In this document: positions 1-12,767 of the stretch, piece after piece
Layout of the letters: each line of letters starts with the position of its first letter
Numbering within the stretch: the first letter of the stretch is position 1
Assembly (NCBI RefSeq): GCF_963675165.1
Contig: NC_087386.1
Coordinates: forward strand, 298,931 to 362,930
DNA from: Halichondria panicea
Taxonomy: Eukaryota; Porifera; Demospongiae; Suberitida; Halichondriidae
DNA length: 64,000 nt
Direction of reading: 5' to 3'
Program-made: the position numbers and the translations under genes
The notes under the pieces: model-generated
The model's input: the letters and a program-made list of their open reading frames with translations, nothing else
Told to the model about the DNA's origin: nothing
Databases searched by the model: none

Positions 1-241
1 AATTAATGACTTAATCTATCGTGTGAGATAGTAAGGATTGTCGACATAGCTGACTAGCTACTCTCATGGGAAACACCCACCTGCAATTACAGGGACAGTG
101 AAAGTATGCCAAGCGTTTGATTTCATTGAATTTATACGACGCATGATCGAGTTGTATTCAACATTTGGTCATTCTTTTAATTTATTGTGTAAGCATAATT
201 GTTGTGAAATGTATAGACGTACATGCAACCAATAACAATAG

Positions 242-1776
<1,535 letters not shown>

Positions 1777-2526
1777 ACACACTTCACACAACATTCAAAC
1801 ACTGAACTCTTTGCATTTATTGAGCGTTGTGTTGTATTCTTCTCTACTATAACAATATACTGTGTAGTGCCTCCATGGCCTGCAAATTACCAAGCATTTA
1901 ATTACTACTGTGAAGTGTTATTTGAGATGTTCATTGCCTTCTTGGATCATTGAGCATGTGCAGTAGAGACATGGGATGGTATGGATAGCTAGTCTGAGAA
2001 GTAATAAGCCTTATAGTCTAGTGGCCACGGGAATACAAGTGTGCGTGTACATACACAATAATATGCACTATTGTATGAGATAACAGAATAACTAGTTAGT
2101 CTACAGATAGCTTTGTGCATTTGAGGCAATCACTGGATCCCCTAAACATTCTCATAATACTTGACTGTATATCACTGACCGAGTGTTAGCTGTGGTTTGT
2201 AATGGTTTAAAATACTTGTGGTCATATCATTCTCGATTTACTATTATCCACAGCTCAGAGCGATCATGTTTCCTTGCATAATGCTTAACTTGATACCATC
2301 CAGTACTAACTTTGTAAGGTACTTAATTACATCGCATGCCCACTTATGTGGTAGTCCGGTTTCACATACTTTAACTAGTAATTATAAACAATGTATCAGT
2401 TTATAGCAACAGTACACTCGCACGTTCCAGTCTATAAAACACTCAAGTTGTGAGCAAATTTCATCAACTAAAAAGACTTGAGACTTGATTTTGTTGCTGG
2501 CTATTTGAAACAACACAACAGTGAAG
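1777..2526. other. Intergenic region, SMC1 to EGF-repeat gene
   Basis: This 750 bp AT-rich stretch separates two same-strand genes. I see no convincing exon, RNA gene or terminal-inverted-repeat element in it. The promoter of the EGF-repeat gene presumably lies in its right half. Confidence 0.5.
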
Positions 2527-4285
2527 ATGCAACAACGATTGTTAACAATTGCCAGTGCTCTGTTACTGTGTGCATGGAGTGCTACAACTGCAGGTTTGTA
2601 CTTCATTGCACGTGTGCACATCCACACAACAAATGTTCGATTTGGTTTGTTTCATGTTTTCAACGATTCTTTATCTCTCCATGCATGCAGCGTATGAATG
2701 TGACCCACCCTGCAGTAACGGAGAATGTACAGCCTACTTGGGGGAGCTCTCATGCCAGTAAGTGCAAGGCTGTACAGTACATGCAGTCTGCTCCTGCATG
2801 CATACTGAATAATTGTGTAGTCTGCAGCACTTTTATGTTATTATTAGAGTGCTGCATTGCAAGGATTTCATCTTTCATGTTTGTGCAGGTGTTCTGGTAA
2901 CTGGTCTGGGCCTGCTTGCGATGTGTTTGTGTGTGAGCGCTCTAACCCTTGCCTCAGTGATGGAGTGTGTGCCGTGCATCCCACCAATTCCTCCCAGTAT
3001 CTCTGCACTTGTCCAATTGGATTCTCGGGCAGCCGATGTCAGTACAAGGTTCCCCAGGGATCACAATGTGAGGGAAATGTGATAATTAAGTGAGGCATGT
3101 GCATCTGGGGGAGTTCTTGATATTAATAAATCCATTAATTTCTGCAGCAAATTGTACCCTTGACCTTTGTGGTTCTCACGGTGTGTGTTACGATACCGTG
3201 GGACCTCGTAACGGCTTCCATTGCGATTGTCATGACGGTTACTACGGACTGACTTGTAACTACACGACTAATCCGTGTGTCAATGAAGATTGCAGTGGAC
3301 ATGGTCATTGCCGAGTCGTACCTGATATAAATGGCATTGTATCCGCGCTGTGTACGTGCAATGATTACTATGGTTTCGCTGGAAATGTGGTTCAATGTAA
3401 CATACAAACTCGATGGGAATGTCTTCCACAAAGCAACCTCTGCCAGAACGGAGGTGAATGCAGACTGACAGCCACAGCCTACACCTGCACTTGCCCTCCC
3501 AGTGAGTATAAGTGTTCACTAATCACTTTTAGACAAGCACTTACACTTTCTCTTTAGAGGATAATTGTTCTTATTGATCCCACGTAAACAACACTCTCTT
3601 ATATCACTAACCTCTTAAAAAACAAACTTTTGATTAATTTAAACTATAATTTCCCCACCCAGACTTCCAAGGCAAACATTGTGAGCTTCCCTTTGATGTA
3701 TGTTCTACTGGAGATCGTTGTGGCAACGGTGGGACCTGTCAGCCTGAAGGCCACTACTTCACTTGCTCCTGTCCCCCAAACCACACTGGAGAGACATGTA
3801 AACACTTAATTGACCCCTGCTTTGACAAATCTTGCCTCAACAACGGTGTCTGCATCGTAGAGGGAGACAGAAACTCAGATGGTTATTACTCCTTGAATGC
3901 AAGCTCAAGATGTGATTGTCCATGTGGCTACACAGGGGAGCAATGTGAGACCACTCTATCTCGATCAGATCCTTGCTCCCCCTCTCCGTGTGGTGATAAT
4001 GGAGTGTGCTCTCACACGGACACGGCTCCGTGGTTCTCCTGCAAGTGTTGGAGCGGCTACACTGGGATGCTGTGTCAAGAGATTGACTACTGTGCTAATC
4101 TACTTCAAAAGTATCCCTCGAGTCATTGCAAAGAATGTGGGAGTGTTAGAAACTCGTTTCATTGCCTCTGTGAAGATGGTTGGGGTGGTCAATATTGTGA
4201 TAAGGACATTGATGAGTGCTTCGATGAACCCTGTGCTAAAGGACAACAATGTACTAACAGAAAAGGATCATTCAGCTGTGCATAG
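2527..4285 (+). CDS. Secreted EGF-repeat protein
   Basis: Exons 2527-2593, 2691-2757, 2889-3067, 3148-3501 and 3663-4285 join in phase to encode 429 residues. Exon 1 is a classic signal peptide (MQQRLLTIASALLLCAWSAT) ending near the intron. The rest is a row of about nine to ten EGF-like modules with the C-x-N-G-x-C and C-x-C-x-G-[YF]-x-G-x-x-C spacing, including a calcium-binding type start (DIDECFDEPC) at the end. No transmembrane segment or other domain is visible, so it is probably secreted, acting in matrix or ligand binding; orthology to Notch or Delta is not supported. The last EGF module stops after its fourth cysteine (FSCA, then TAG), so either the protein ends in a truncated module or a further exon was missed. 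Confidence 0.85.
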
Positions 4286-4490
4286 ATATAGTTCATTTAA
4301 TATTATTGTCTCACATTTCATTATTTTGTGCACACTTCATGTTCTACCCATCACGTGCTGTAAAAAAGTTATATTTCGAGGGCGGAAAATTACAAAGTTG
4401 AAAAGTAACATGTGTTGTTAACGATCTTTACCAGATATGTGCTTACCAAAGATATAGGAGGTTAGCTAGATAGTCTGACTGCATGCAGTC

Positions 4491-7400
4491 ATGGATGCTA
4501 GTGGAGCTGGAGCTGGTGCTATAAGAAACAGCGCTGTCCCTATGTCTCGGATAGGCCTCAATGACCACAAGGCAGGCATGAAGGGACTGGACAAACACAA
4601 GATTAATCAGGTATCCCATATCCAGCTCAGTATCATTATAACTCCTCAAACTATTGATAGTAATGCCAATGATAATTATTCCATATGTAATAGAGCTGCT
4701 CTGAAATTACAGTTAAATTATGAAATTATGGTTGCCCCTGAGGGACCAATCTTCTCTAGCTCTGTTTCCTCGCAGATTATCGTTGAGGCTTCGAAAGGGT
4801 CAAAGTACTATGAGAATGAAGTAAAGAAGGAGCAAACTGTTACTAAGAAGATTGAGACGATGGTTGCTAATCTACAGAGGCTAACAACTGCTCAAAAGAG
4901 TGCCTCCCAGCAAGCCATGGATCGTGAGGTGGACAGGCTGGAGAGGGATCGTGTCCTAGGTCGGGTGGTGGTTCATGCGGACATGGATGCATTCTATGCT
5001 GCCGTGGAGATGAGAGACAATCCAGCACTGAGGGACGTTCCCATGGCAGTGGGCAGTCAGGCCATGTTGGTGAGTGTACATAATTATACAGCTGGTTATT
5101 TTTCTATGGTAGATATTTTCATGTTGTAGAGCATCATCCGAAAATTAATATTCTACGTCACTATTGTTCTGAGCTGTACGACTATTTAGAATAGACATAG
5201 TACTTCATACAAATTTAAATACCTGCGCTATACAGTAGCTATATATAGCTATGAGATCATTACAGTCATCGCTGTACATGTACACAGTCTACCTCCAACT
5301 ATGCTGCTCGAAGGTTTGGAGTGAGGGCGGCCATGCCTGGGTTCATTGCTAGGAAACTGTGCCCTCGTCTTGTCATAGTGGGCACCAACTTTGACAAGTA
5401 TCGTGCCGTGTGTAAAGAGGTTCACTCTGTACTGGCCCGATATGACCCTCAGTTCTGCCCCATGGGTTTAGACGAGTCCTACCTCGATATCACTGACTAT
5501 GTGCTCAAGAAGTATCATATCAAGAAGCAGAATGATGGAACACAGCAAGACAGCCACACTCCACCACCATCAGAGCAAGGTGTTGGCCCCATTAGGCATA
5601 GGTCTAACTTGATGGATAAATATGATTTATTTCTTAGGTATTTGTTACAAACTAAAGCTTCAGACAGTCAAAGATAGTTGCCAAAAACACAAGGCCTCTT
5701 ATCTTTGTTTTGATTTGCTAGCCTTTCATTCGATCCTCCCGGTCAGTCTCTTATTAACAGCGGTGCTAATAATATTGTTCTCTTTGCTAGACTCTGATGA
5801 CCTCTGCACTCCACCTGATGGACCTCTCTCTGCTGCTCACTGGGAGATAGCTGCCTCTGTGGTTGCCGAGATACGCTCCCAGATTACCATGGTAACGGGG
5901 CTGACGGCCAGTGCTGGTATAGCTCCGAACATGATGCTAGCCAAAGTGGCCTCTGACATGAACAAGCCGGATGGTCAGTTTCTGGTGGAGCCTACTAGAG
6001 AGGGAGTGCTGGGGTTCGTACGACAACTGCCCATTAGGAAGGTACTGCTTGTACATATGTGTGTTAGCATATCACTGTAGAGGGTATGTACTGTGTCTGT
6101 GTTCTTATGTCCTACTATGTTTCAGCTCCACTATCCTCCCTAACCCCTCTCTCTGTATGTACTGATATATATCCCACTTCATGTTCACTACCCCCCCACC
6201 ATGTGCTGATATCCTTCACTATCCCCCCACCTCTCTCTCTGCGTGCTTATATCCTTCACTACCCCCCCCCCCCCACCCCCCTCTCTCTGCATGTGCTGAT
6301 ATCCTTCACTACCCCCCCACCTCTCTCTCTCTCTCTGTTTGTCCTGCAGATCTGTGGTATTGGCAAGGTGACAGAGAGACTGCTGCAAGGGCTAGGAGTG
6401 ACCACTTGTAACCACCTCTACCAACAGAGGGCTACTCTAAACCTCCTCTTCTCTTCCACGACCTCTCAACACTTCCTGCGGATTGCCATGGCGATAGGGG
6501 ACACTAACGTTCATTCGTACGGGTAAGGAATGATGTAATAGTTTTTGAGTGCCATTAATCGTGTCCTCTTTAGGAACAGCCAACGAAAGAGCTTGAGTAC
6601 TGAAAGGTAACAAAATGTTTTATGCAATTATTATTATTATTATTATTATTATTGGGTGTTGACACTACATCCGTTGTTTTGTTGCAGGACATTTGCTGAG
6701 CTCAGCAAAGAGAGCGACCTGTTGTGCAAGTGCAGGGAGTTGTGTGTGTGTCTGGCGGAGGAGATGATGAGGGAGGGGATAGCTGTGAGTGTGTGTGTGT
6801 GTGAGGGGGAGGGGCTAGCTGTGAGTGTGTGTGTGTGTGTGAGGGGGAGGGGCTAGCTGTGAGTGTGTGTGTGTGTGTGAGGGGGAGGGGCTACCTGTGA
6901 GTGTGTGTGTGTGTGTGAGGGGGAGGGGCTAGCTGTGAGTGTGTGTGTGTGTGTGAGGGGGAGGGGCTAGCTGTGAGTGTGTGTGTGTGAGGGGGAGGGG
7001 CTAGCTGTGAGTGTGTGTGTGTGAGGGGGAGGGGCTAGCTGTGAGTGTGTGTGTGTGTGTGTGAGGGGGAGGGGCTAGCTGTGAGTGTGTGTACACTACG
7101 TATACCTCTACTAGAGTCATTATTATCTGTTCCTTTGATTCCTCTGACTAACAAAATAATCTAGCTAACAATAACTACAATTGCCTTGCCCCCCTCTTAT
7201 AATTATATACATGTAGGGTAGAACTGTCACTCTGAAGATAAAGACCATTACCTTTGAGGTCCGCTCTCGAAGTGAGACCCTCCCCTGTCATGTGACCAGC
7301 TGTGACGACATTTACCGAACGGCTAGTCAACTACTGAGAGCAGAGATGGCCGCTGCCAGCCCCACCCCTCTTAGACTACGACTTATGGGTGAGTAAGACT

Positions 7401-8533
7401 AGCACATGTACACGCGTTGGAATAATAATATCTGATTTCTCCATTCTGTGCTTCCCAGTTCAAATTTATACATACATGTAGGTTGTATAGAATTGTGCCT
7501 GTTATTGAGTTGTACATGTACCGTATATCTTCTAATTTATCGGACAGGAAAAAATAATTATTTTGGAAATTGTCCGGGTATAATTAGAACAGATTTTTAT
7601 AGAGCGTGCAAAGTGTCCGGAATAATTAGAACAAGCAAGCAGCTGCATGCGAGCTAGCTAAGTTTAATAGAACAGTGTGCGACTGAATAGTTGCACTAGC
7701 TATCTAAAACTAGCTCTCAAAGCTATCTAACTGCAGCACTCTAAGTCTTACTTGCCGTCTATGAAAGAAACTCAACTTTTCAAGGGTATTGTCCGGATAT
7801 TTAGAACAAATGTAATATTAAAGCACTGGAGTGTCCGTTGTATTAGAACAACGAAAATTGCCCAAAAGAGTGTCCGGGGTATTAGAAGTGTCCGATAAAT
7901 TAGAAGGTATACGGTACTATATATAATATCCCCCCTCACACGCACACATTGGCAGGTGTCCGAGTGTCCACGCTTCAGCGCATCGGTACAGACAACATGC
8001 TTCAGCGCACCAGTACAGACAGCACGCTTCAGCGCACCAGTACAGACAACATGCTTCAGCGCACCAGTACAGACAACACGCTTCAGCGCACCGGTACAGA
8101 CAACACGCTTCAGCGCACCAGTACAGACAACATGCTTCATCGCACCAGTACAGACAACACGCTTCAGCGCACCGGTACAGACAACACGCTTCAGCGCACC
8201 AGTACAGACAGCACGCTTCAGCGCACCGGTACAGACAACATGATGAAGCTAACACACTTCTTCCACTCTCAACACCACCACCCAACAACGGACCCAACCA
8301 CTGACCCACTGTCGACTATTGAGCCCCCTAAAGAAGTCACTGATTGCCCCGTGTGTGGGAGACAGATCCCTACTAGTGATAACACCGTCCTCAACAGACA
8401 CCTTGACGACTGCCTCAGCTTGACCACCATTCAGGAGACAGCAGCTGCCAGAAAGAGACTATTGAACTCACCAGCTAGCTCACCACATAAGAGGCAGTGT
8501 TGTGTGAAACCCTTAGAGGCTTTTTGGACTTGA
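4491..8533 (+). CDS. POLK: DNA polymerase kappa (Y-family translesion polymerase)
   Basis: Nine exons (4491-4610, 4776-5069, 5288-5579, 5791-6041, 6350-6522, 6574-6606, 6688-6784, 7217-7388, 7956-8533) encode about 669 residues. Y-family hallmarks are present: the N-clasp (SKYYENEVKKEQ), the catalytic ADMDAFYAAVE and GLDESYLDITDY carrying the metal-binding acidic residues, and the helix-hairpin-helix CGIGKVTERLLQGLGV. The little-finger end LRLMGVRVS is followed by ten 9-residue repeats, then one UBZ4 zinc finger (CPVCGRQIP...HLDDC) that in this family binds ubiquitinated PCNA. Human POLK has two UBZ fingers; only one is seen. The C-terminal KPLEAFW resembles a PCNA-interacting box (inference). 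The enzyme bypasses bulky minor-groove lesions in the nucleus. The first donor (GTATCC, 4611) is weak. Confidence 0.93.
6775..7092. repeat. GT/GA-rich minisatellite copying the POLK exon 7 splice donor
   Basis: About eight units of roughly 34-38 bp fill the start of the intron after 6784. Each unit contains GCTAGCT followed by GTGAGTGTGTG, a near copy of the real exon end and donor (ATAGCT|GTGAGT). The array therefore presents a series of decoy 5' splice sites in the same orientation as the gene. Confidence 0.85.
7521..7914. mobile_element. TIR element (MITE) with TA target duplication, family 1 copy 1
   Basis: This 394 bp element in a POLK intron has inverted ends starting CCGTATATCTTCTAATTTAT, flanked by TA at 7519-7520 and 7915-7916. 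The sub-terminal GTCCGG...TTAGAAC motif recurs inside. A second copy in reverse orientation lies at 49598-49998. No transposase frame is present. TA duplications suggest mobilisation by a Tc1/mariner-type or related transposase (inference). Confidence 0.88.
7970..8239 (+). repeat. 27-bp coding minisatellite in POLK
   Basis: Ten in-frame units of 27 bp encode [TM]LQRT[SG]TD[NS]. The array sits between the end of the polymerase little finger and the UBZ zinc finger, where it lengthens a linker. Units differ mainly at three positions (T/M, S/G, N/S), so length polymorphism is expected. Confidence 0.95.
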
Positions 8534-8851
8534 CTCTAATAGTATTAATTGTTGCTCCAACAGTTTTTCATTTTGTGTAATGAGTTTAATGATGACACTG
8601 ATAATTAATACTAAGCCCTATGCATGGGCAAACAATCATTAAAACACAAGATGAACAATCTATAAACTATGGTGTTACTCAGTTGTATATACATGTATAT
8701 ATACAGTAAAATCTGTCACTTGTCTATTATAGATGAGTTACTACAGCAGTTAACGGCCTATACAAGGACAACAAGTATAATGTAATTGCACACTCAGATA
8801 CAGATGGGGGGGGGGGGGGGGGGGTACCAAATTGCACACAACAACGAATAA
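8534..8851. other. Convergent intergenic region with poly-G tract
   Basis: This stretch lies between the stop codons of POLK (+) and the Calx-beta gene (-). It contains a G homopolymer of about 18 at 8806-8823 and presumably both polyadenylation regions. No gene is seen. Confidence 0.5.
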
Positions 8852-11800
8852 TCACCTACCATCAGTATTGATGATAATAACAGTGGCATTATTGATGATG
8901 TTGACATTAGTATCAAGAGAATGTGCTGTCAACAGGAACGCCTCATCCAGCTCTACCGTACTGTCATTAGATATCTTAATGTCTATGCACATGTGAGATC
9001 CTGGACCATCACGAGCAGTTCCACTGAGGAACGTGACCGTGGTGGTGTTGACAACAGTGTAGTCACTCGGCTCTATAGATGGGAGTGAACAACATGGCTA
9101 CACTGCATGAGTAGCTATAGTTACCAGTGGCATTTCCATCTTGTGAGACTAGATCCACTTGTATTTCCACGTTTCTGGGCAGATTGCTAGCTATCTCCAC
9201 ACAAACACTTACTGTTCCATTCTCCTCTGCTACGGAGACCACCTCCTGACTGAACTGAAAGTCAAGTGCTGTAGATGTACAAATCAAAATCAATTATTTT
9301 GTATTGAAGTGTGAACTTCATGAATTGTATCCAGCAAGGGAAAGGGCAGTACAATAGGGTGCTGTAAATCAATAGTAATGAACAAAGTTTTCAAACATTA
9401 TTGGATATCGCCGTTCAAAAAAGCTCTACTTAACGCTGGGTCCCCTTCATTTTAAATCGGCTCTGTAACTAGGTTCTCAGGATGGTAAATGGTAAATGCT
9501 CGGGAATTAAGTTGGCAGCAAAATAATATTATTTGCAAGTTATACATGCATGACGCTGTATACATAACTACAGCTTACGTATGGTTGCAGCAATTGGTTC
9601 AATTCTTCCGGGCTGTGTTCTACAACATGTGTGTGTGGGTATTGTAGTAAGAGCTGCATGGCTGTCAACAATTCCTGTGCTGTAAAGCTACATGCCATTG
9701 AAATAAATATGACTCCATGCAGGGCACAAAATTAATATCAACATGAAGCCATTCTTTTAATCTGTTGCAGCATTACATACGCACTGTACCTGTTAGTGCA
9801 TTCGAGAACCACGTCGACTACCGTTGCTAGCACTGGGTTGAGAGTGTGCTGGTTTAGAATTGCAAGGAGTATCTCACTGTCAGTGTAATCTATAATATCG
9901 CATCTCAACCACATTTTTTAATCAATATACAACATTTCACTTACTACACGCTATTTGTTGGTTCAGAGCCTGACTCACATGACCTGCCAGGAGAGTAGCA
10001 GTGACATTAGCTTCCAGACCGCTGGGAATGACCAGCTATACAGAAGATGGGGGAGGGGGGGGGGGTGAGGACACGGTTAGATGATCGCATGATCACCTGT
10101 GGTGAGATGTTGCCAAGTTCAGGGATGGTTGTGAAACTGGTGTAGAAGACAAACACTCCAGCTCGAGTCAGAGGGCCTGCATGTGTGTGTGCAGTGTTAG
10201 GGGGTCAGACTATAGAGGACCTGCATGTGTGTGTGCAGTGTTAGGGGGTCAGAGGGCCTGCATGTGTGTGTGCAGTGTTAGGGGGTCAGACTATATATAG
10301 AGGGCCTGCATGTGTGTGTGCAGTGTTAGGGGGTCAGAGGGCCTGCATGTGTGTGTGCAGTGTTAGGGGGTCAGACTATATATAGAGGGCCTGCATGTGT
10401 GTGTGCAGTGTTAGGGGGTCAGACTATAGAGGGCCTGCATGTGTGTGTGCAGTGTTAGGGGGTCAGAGGGCCTGCATGTGTGTGTGCATGCAGTGTTCGG
10501 GGGTCAGAGGGCCTGCATGTGTATAGACTAGTGTTAGGGGGTCAGAAGGCCTGCATGCATGCATGTGTGTAGACTAGTGTTAGGGGGTCAGAGGGCCTGG
10601 CTGCATGTGCATGTGTAGACTATAGTGTTAGGGCCATGCAGTGTATGCCTTAACTCACCAGGGCCAGGAAAGACAGTGATGGAACCATTGGTTAGGGGGG
10701 CCTCTCGGTAAAACTCCTGTGTGGAGCCACTGGTATCCAAGAGTGTTAGTTTGTTGATTGGAGCTGGTAGCCTACAATTAAAGTATAATAAATACAGAAC
10801 CCTCACATGTGACATACCTCCTGATCACAGTCATGGTGTCCATGTCGACGATGCTGACGACTCTATTGATATATGTGATCCCGGCATCAAATGGAATGTT
10901 GACATCATCCACACTGCAAGCCAGACTCCTAGCCTCATCTGCTACACTCTGTCTCATACGATGTACATACTCCACACGTCTCCTCGTTCTGGTATTCTGT
11001 ATATCATCACAATACTCAGGGAATTGTTCATGCCTATAACAACATTGCATGCCTTACAAGCTGCTCAAGTCTAGCAGACACCCCAGTGCCTCCAATTCTT
11101 GCTCCTGGTGCAGTCCCACCATCTAGTCCACTCAAGAGTGCAGTGTCGACACACACAACATTAGCTGAGAATCCAGGGAAGCGTACCGTTTCACTGGTCC
11201 TCAGTATCACCTCAATGGTATCTGCAGTATAGTAGTGAGATGAGAGGTGTATATATAGTCGGAAGATGAGGGATTATCTCATCGCTGTTAAGCTGTTGCT
11301 GGAGGGAGCTAGGGATGATATTACCACACGCTTCAAGGGACCCAAAACCTCCTCCCAGCTGGCTCACTAGAAGGTAGTCCACACACCTATGAGAGAGCAG
11401 CCATTAGATGCATGACCTTCGATATATATACACATGAAATCTTTACGAATGATATACTTCTTACTTTGTTTGGCCATTGTCGTTACATGAAGGTGGTTCC
11501 AGGTCCAAAGACACGAGGTTGAAGACAGAAAAATGGTTGCTGGGACATTGTACTCTGTATCGTATTAGCTGCTCGTTACGATAGCTATAAAAACAAAACA
11601 AAACAGTGACTTGCATGCATGTGTGAAATTAATGGACTGACTCTTGTTGTCCATATCCTGGGGAGAAAAGATACAAAATTCTAGGATCTCCACCGATGGT
11701 AGGGATAGCTTGTAGGATGTGGTTATCACGTGAGCGAATGCTACACTTCAGGGGAGTTTCACGAATCGTTGTAGTGTACGCTGCATACTCACTGCATGCA

Positions 11801-12088
11801 TGCAAGTAAGGGTATATATTCATGACGATGCAGTAATCAGGTATGGCAAGACCTTCATTGGACATGTAAGGAACGTACTTGATTTGTGGCACAGGAGGTC
11901 TCCCTGTGTTGACAATGTTGCAGGGGAGGAAGTCCAAACGGTTGAGCAGACAGCGTGGTGGCGAGCCAAACTGGCAGTAACTCCTGTCACGTATATGCAG
12001 CAGTAAGGTATATTGGAATCAATTCATGAAGGGCTTACCCTTGCACTAGGATACTCAGTAATGCTGCAGCAATGATCAGCAGCTGCAT
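8852..12088 (-). CDS. Secreted protein with CUB-like region and Calx-beta domain
   Basis: On the minus strand, 13 exons join in phase to about 593 residues: 12039-12088, 11642-11983, 11465-11584, 11325-11386, 11080-11221, 10818-11033, 10659-10771, 10097-10176, 9945-10035, 9790-9889, 9579-9679, 9125-9268, 8852-9072. It starts with a signal peptide (MQLLIIAAALLSILVQG). A cysteine-containing middle region (NHFSVFNLVSLDLEPPSC to VRFPGFSANVVCVDT) resembles a CUB fold. The C-terminus is a Calx-beta domain (VVSVAEENGTVSVCVEIA, then LDEAFLLTAHS) as found in extracellular adhesion proteins. No transmembrane helix is seen. I do not recognise an orthologue. The join of exons five and six is uncertain (see findings). 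Confidence 0.7.
10170..10640. repeat. Minisatellite copying a splice acceptor of the Calx-beta gene
   Basis: About ten units of 37-45 bp occupy the intron between 10177 and 10658. Read on the gene (minus) strand, each unit contains CATGCAG|GCCCTCTGAC, which is the true acceptor plus the first exon bases at 10176. Decoy 3' splice sites therefore precede the real one. Confidence 0.85.
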
Positions 12089-12767
12089 GATGACAGCAAT
12101 CGTTTGCAGCTATTCTTATACACGAAGACTGCAAGTAATCTGTGACTGCAAACTTTCTCGTACTCCAGTTTATGTAGTGGCCTGCATTCAGCATGATGAT
12201 GGTGGAATGTGGTATATGTACACACTGGTATCTGGATAATAGGAGACGCATACACTTGTTAGAGGTATTACAGAACATGAAGTAAATGTTTAGCATGGCT
12301 ATCTAAAAATGCTATGTAATTGCACTGATTGATCAAACACCTTTGTAAGGATTGCACTGATTGATCAAACACCTTTGTAAGGATTGCACTGATTGCTGCT
12401 ATAACAAGTAATCTGTGTGCATGGAGAAGTATGTAAGGTTCATAGCAATATGTCAGTCTTGTTGCTCTCTAGTTGTTCATAACTTACTATATATAATTAT
12501 ACACCTTAATTCATCAACAGATCTGGAGCCTATATCTGTTGTACATCCACATGCACAATTGAGTTTTCTTGGGCATTGGTCCTATCAATCATAAAATGCT
12601 AATCAGTAGATATACCCATGTACTATAAATCAAATTATACACACCTTGTGACAACACATACACAAGAACAGGGGCCCATAAATAAGAGAATGGGCTCCTG
12701 ACAAGAAACACGAACAACTTATACACACCTTGACAACACACATTCACATACACAAGAAACATAAAGT
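12089..12767. other. Intergenic region with 32-bp direct repeat
   Basis: This 680 bp AT-rich stretch separates two minus-strand genes. A 32-bp unit (TGCACTGATTGATCAAACAC within it) is repeated at 12319-12350 and 12351-12382, with a partial third copy to about 12396. No exon is seen. It should hold the promoter of the Calx-beta gene at its left end. Confidence 0.5.

Noticed and set aside
7917-8309. Antisense frame with repeated CCLYRCAEA units
   Set aside because: It is the shadow of the 27-bp POLK coding repeat on the other strand; the plus frame joins the polymerase exons in phase and ends in a zinc finger.
8740-8760. Extra last exon for the Calx-beta gene (TATAG|GCCGTTAA)
   Set aside because: Reading straight on at 8860 gives the same last residues (DGR) and a stop at 8852-8854, so an extra intron is unnecessary.
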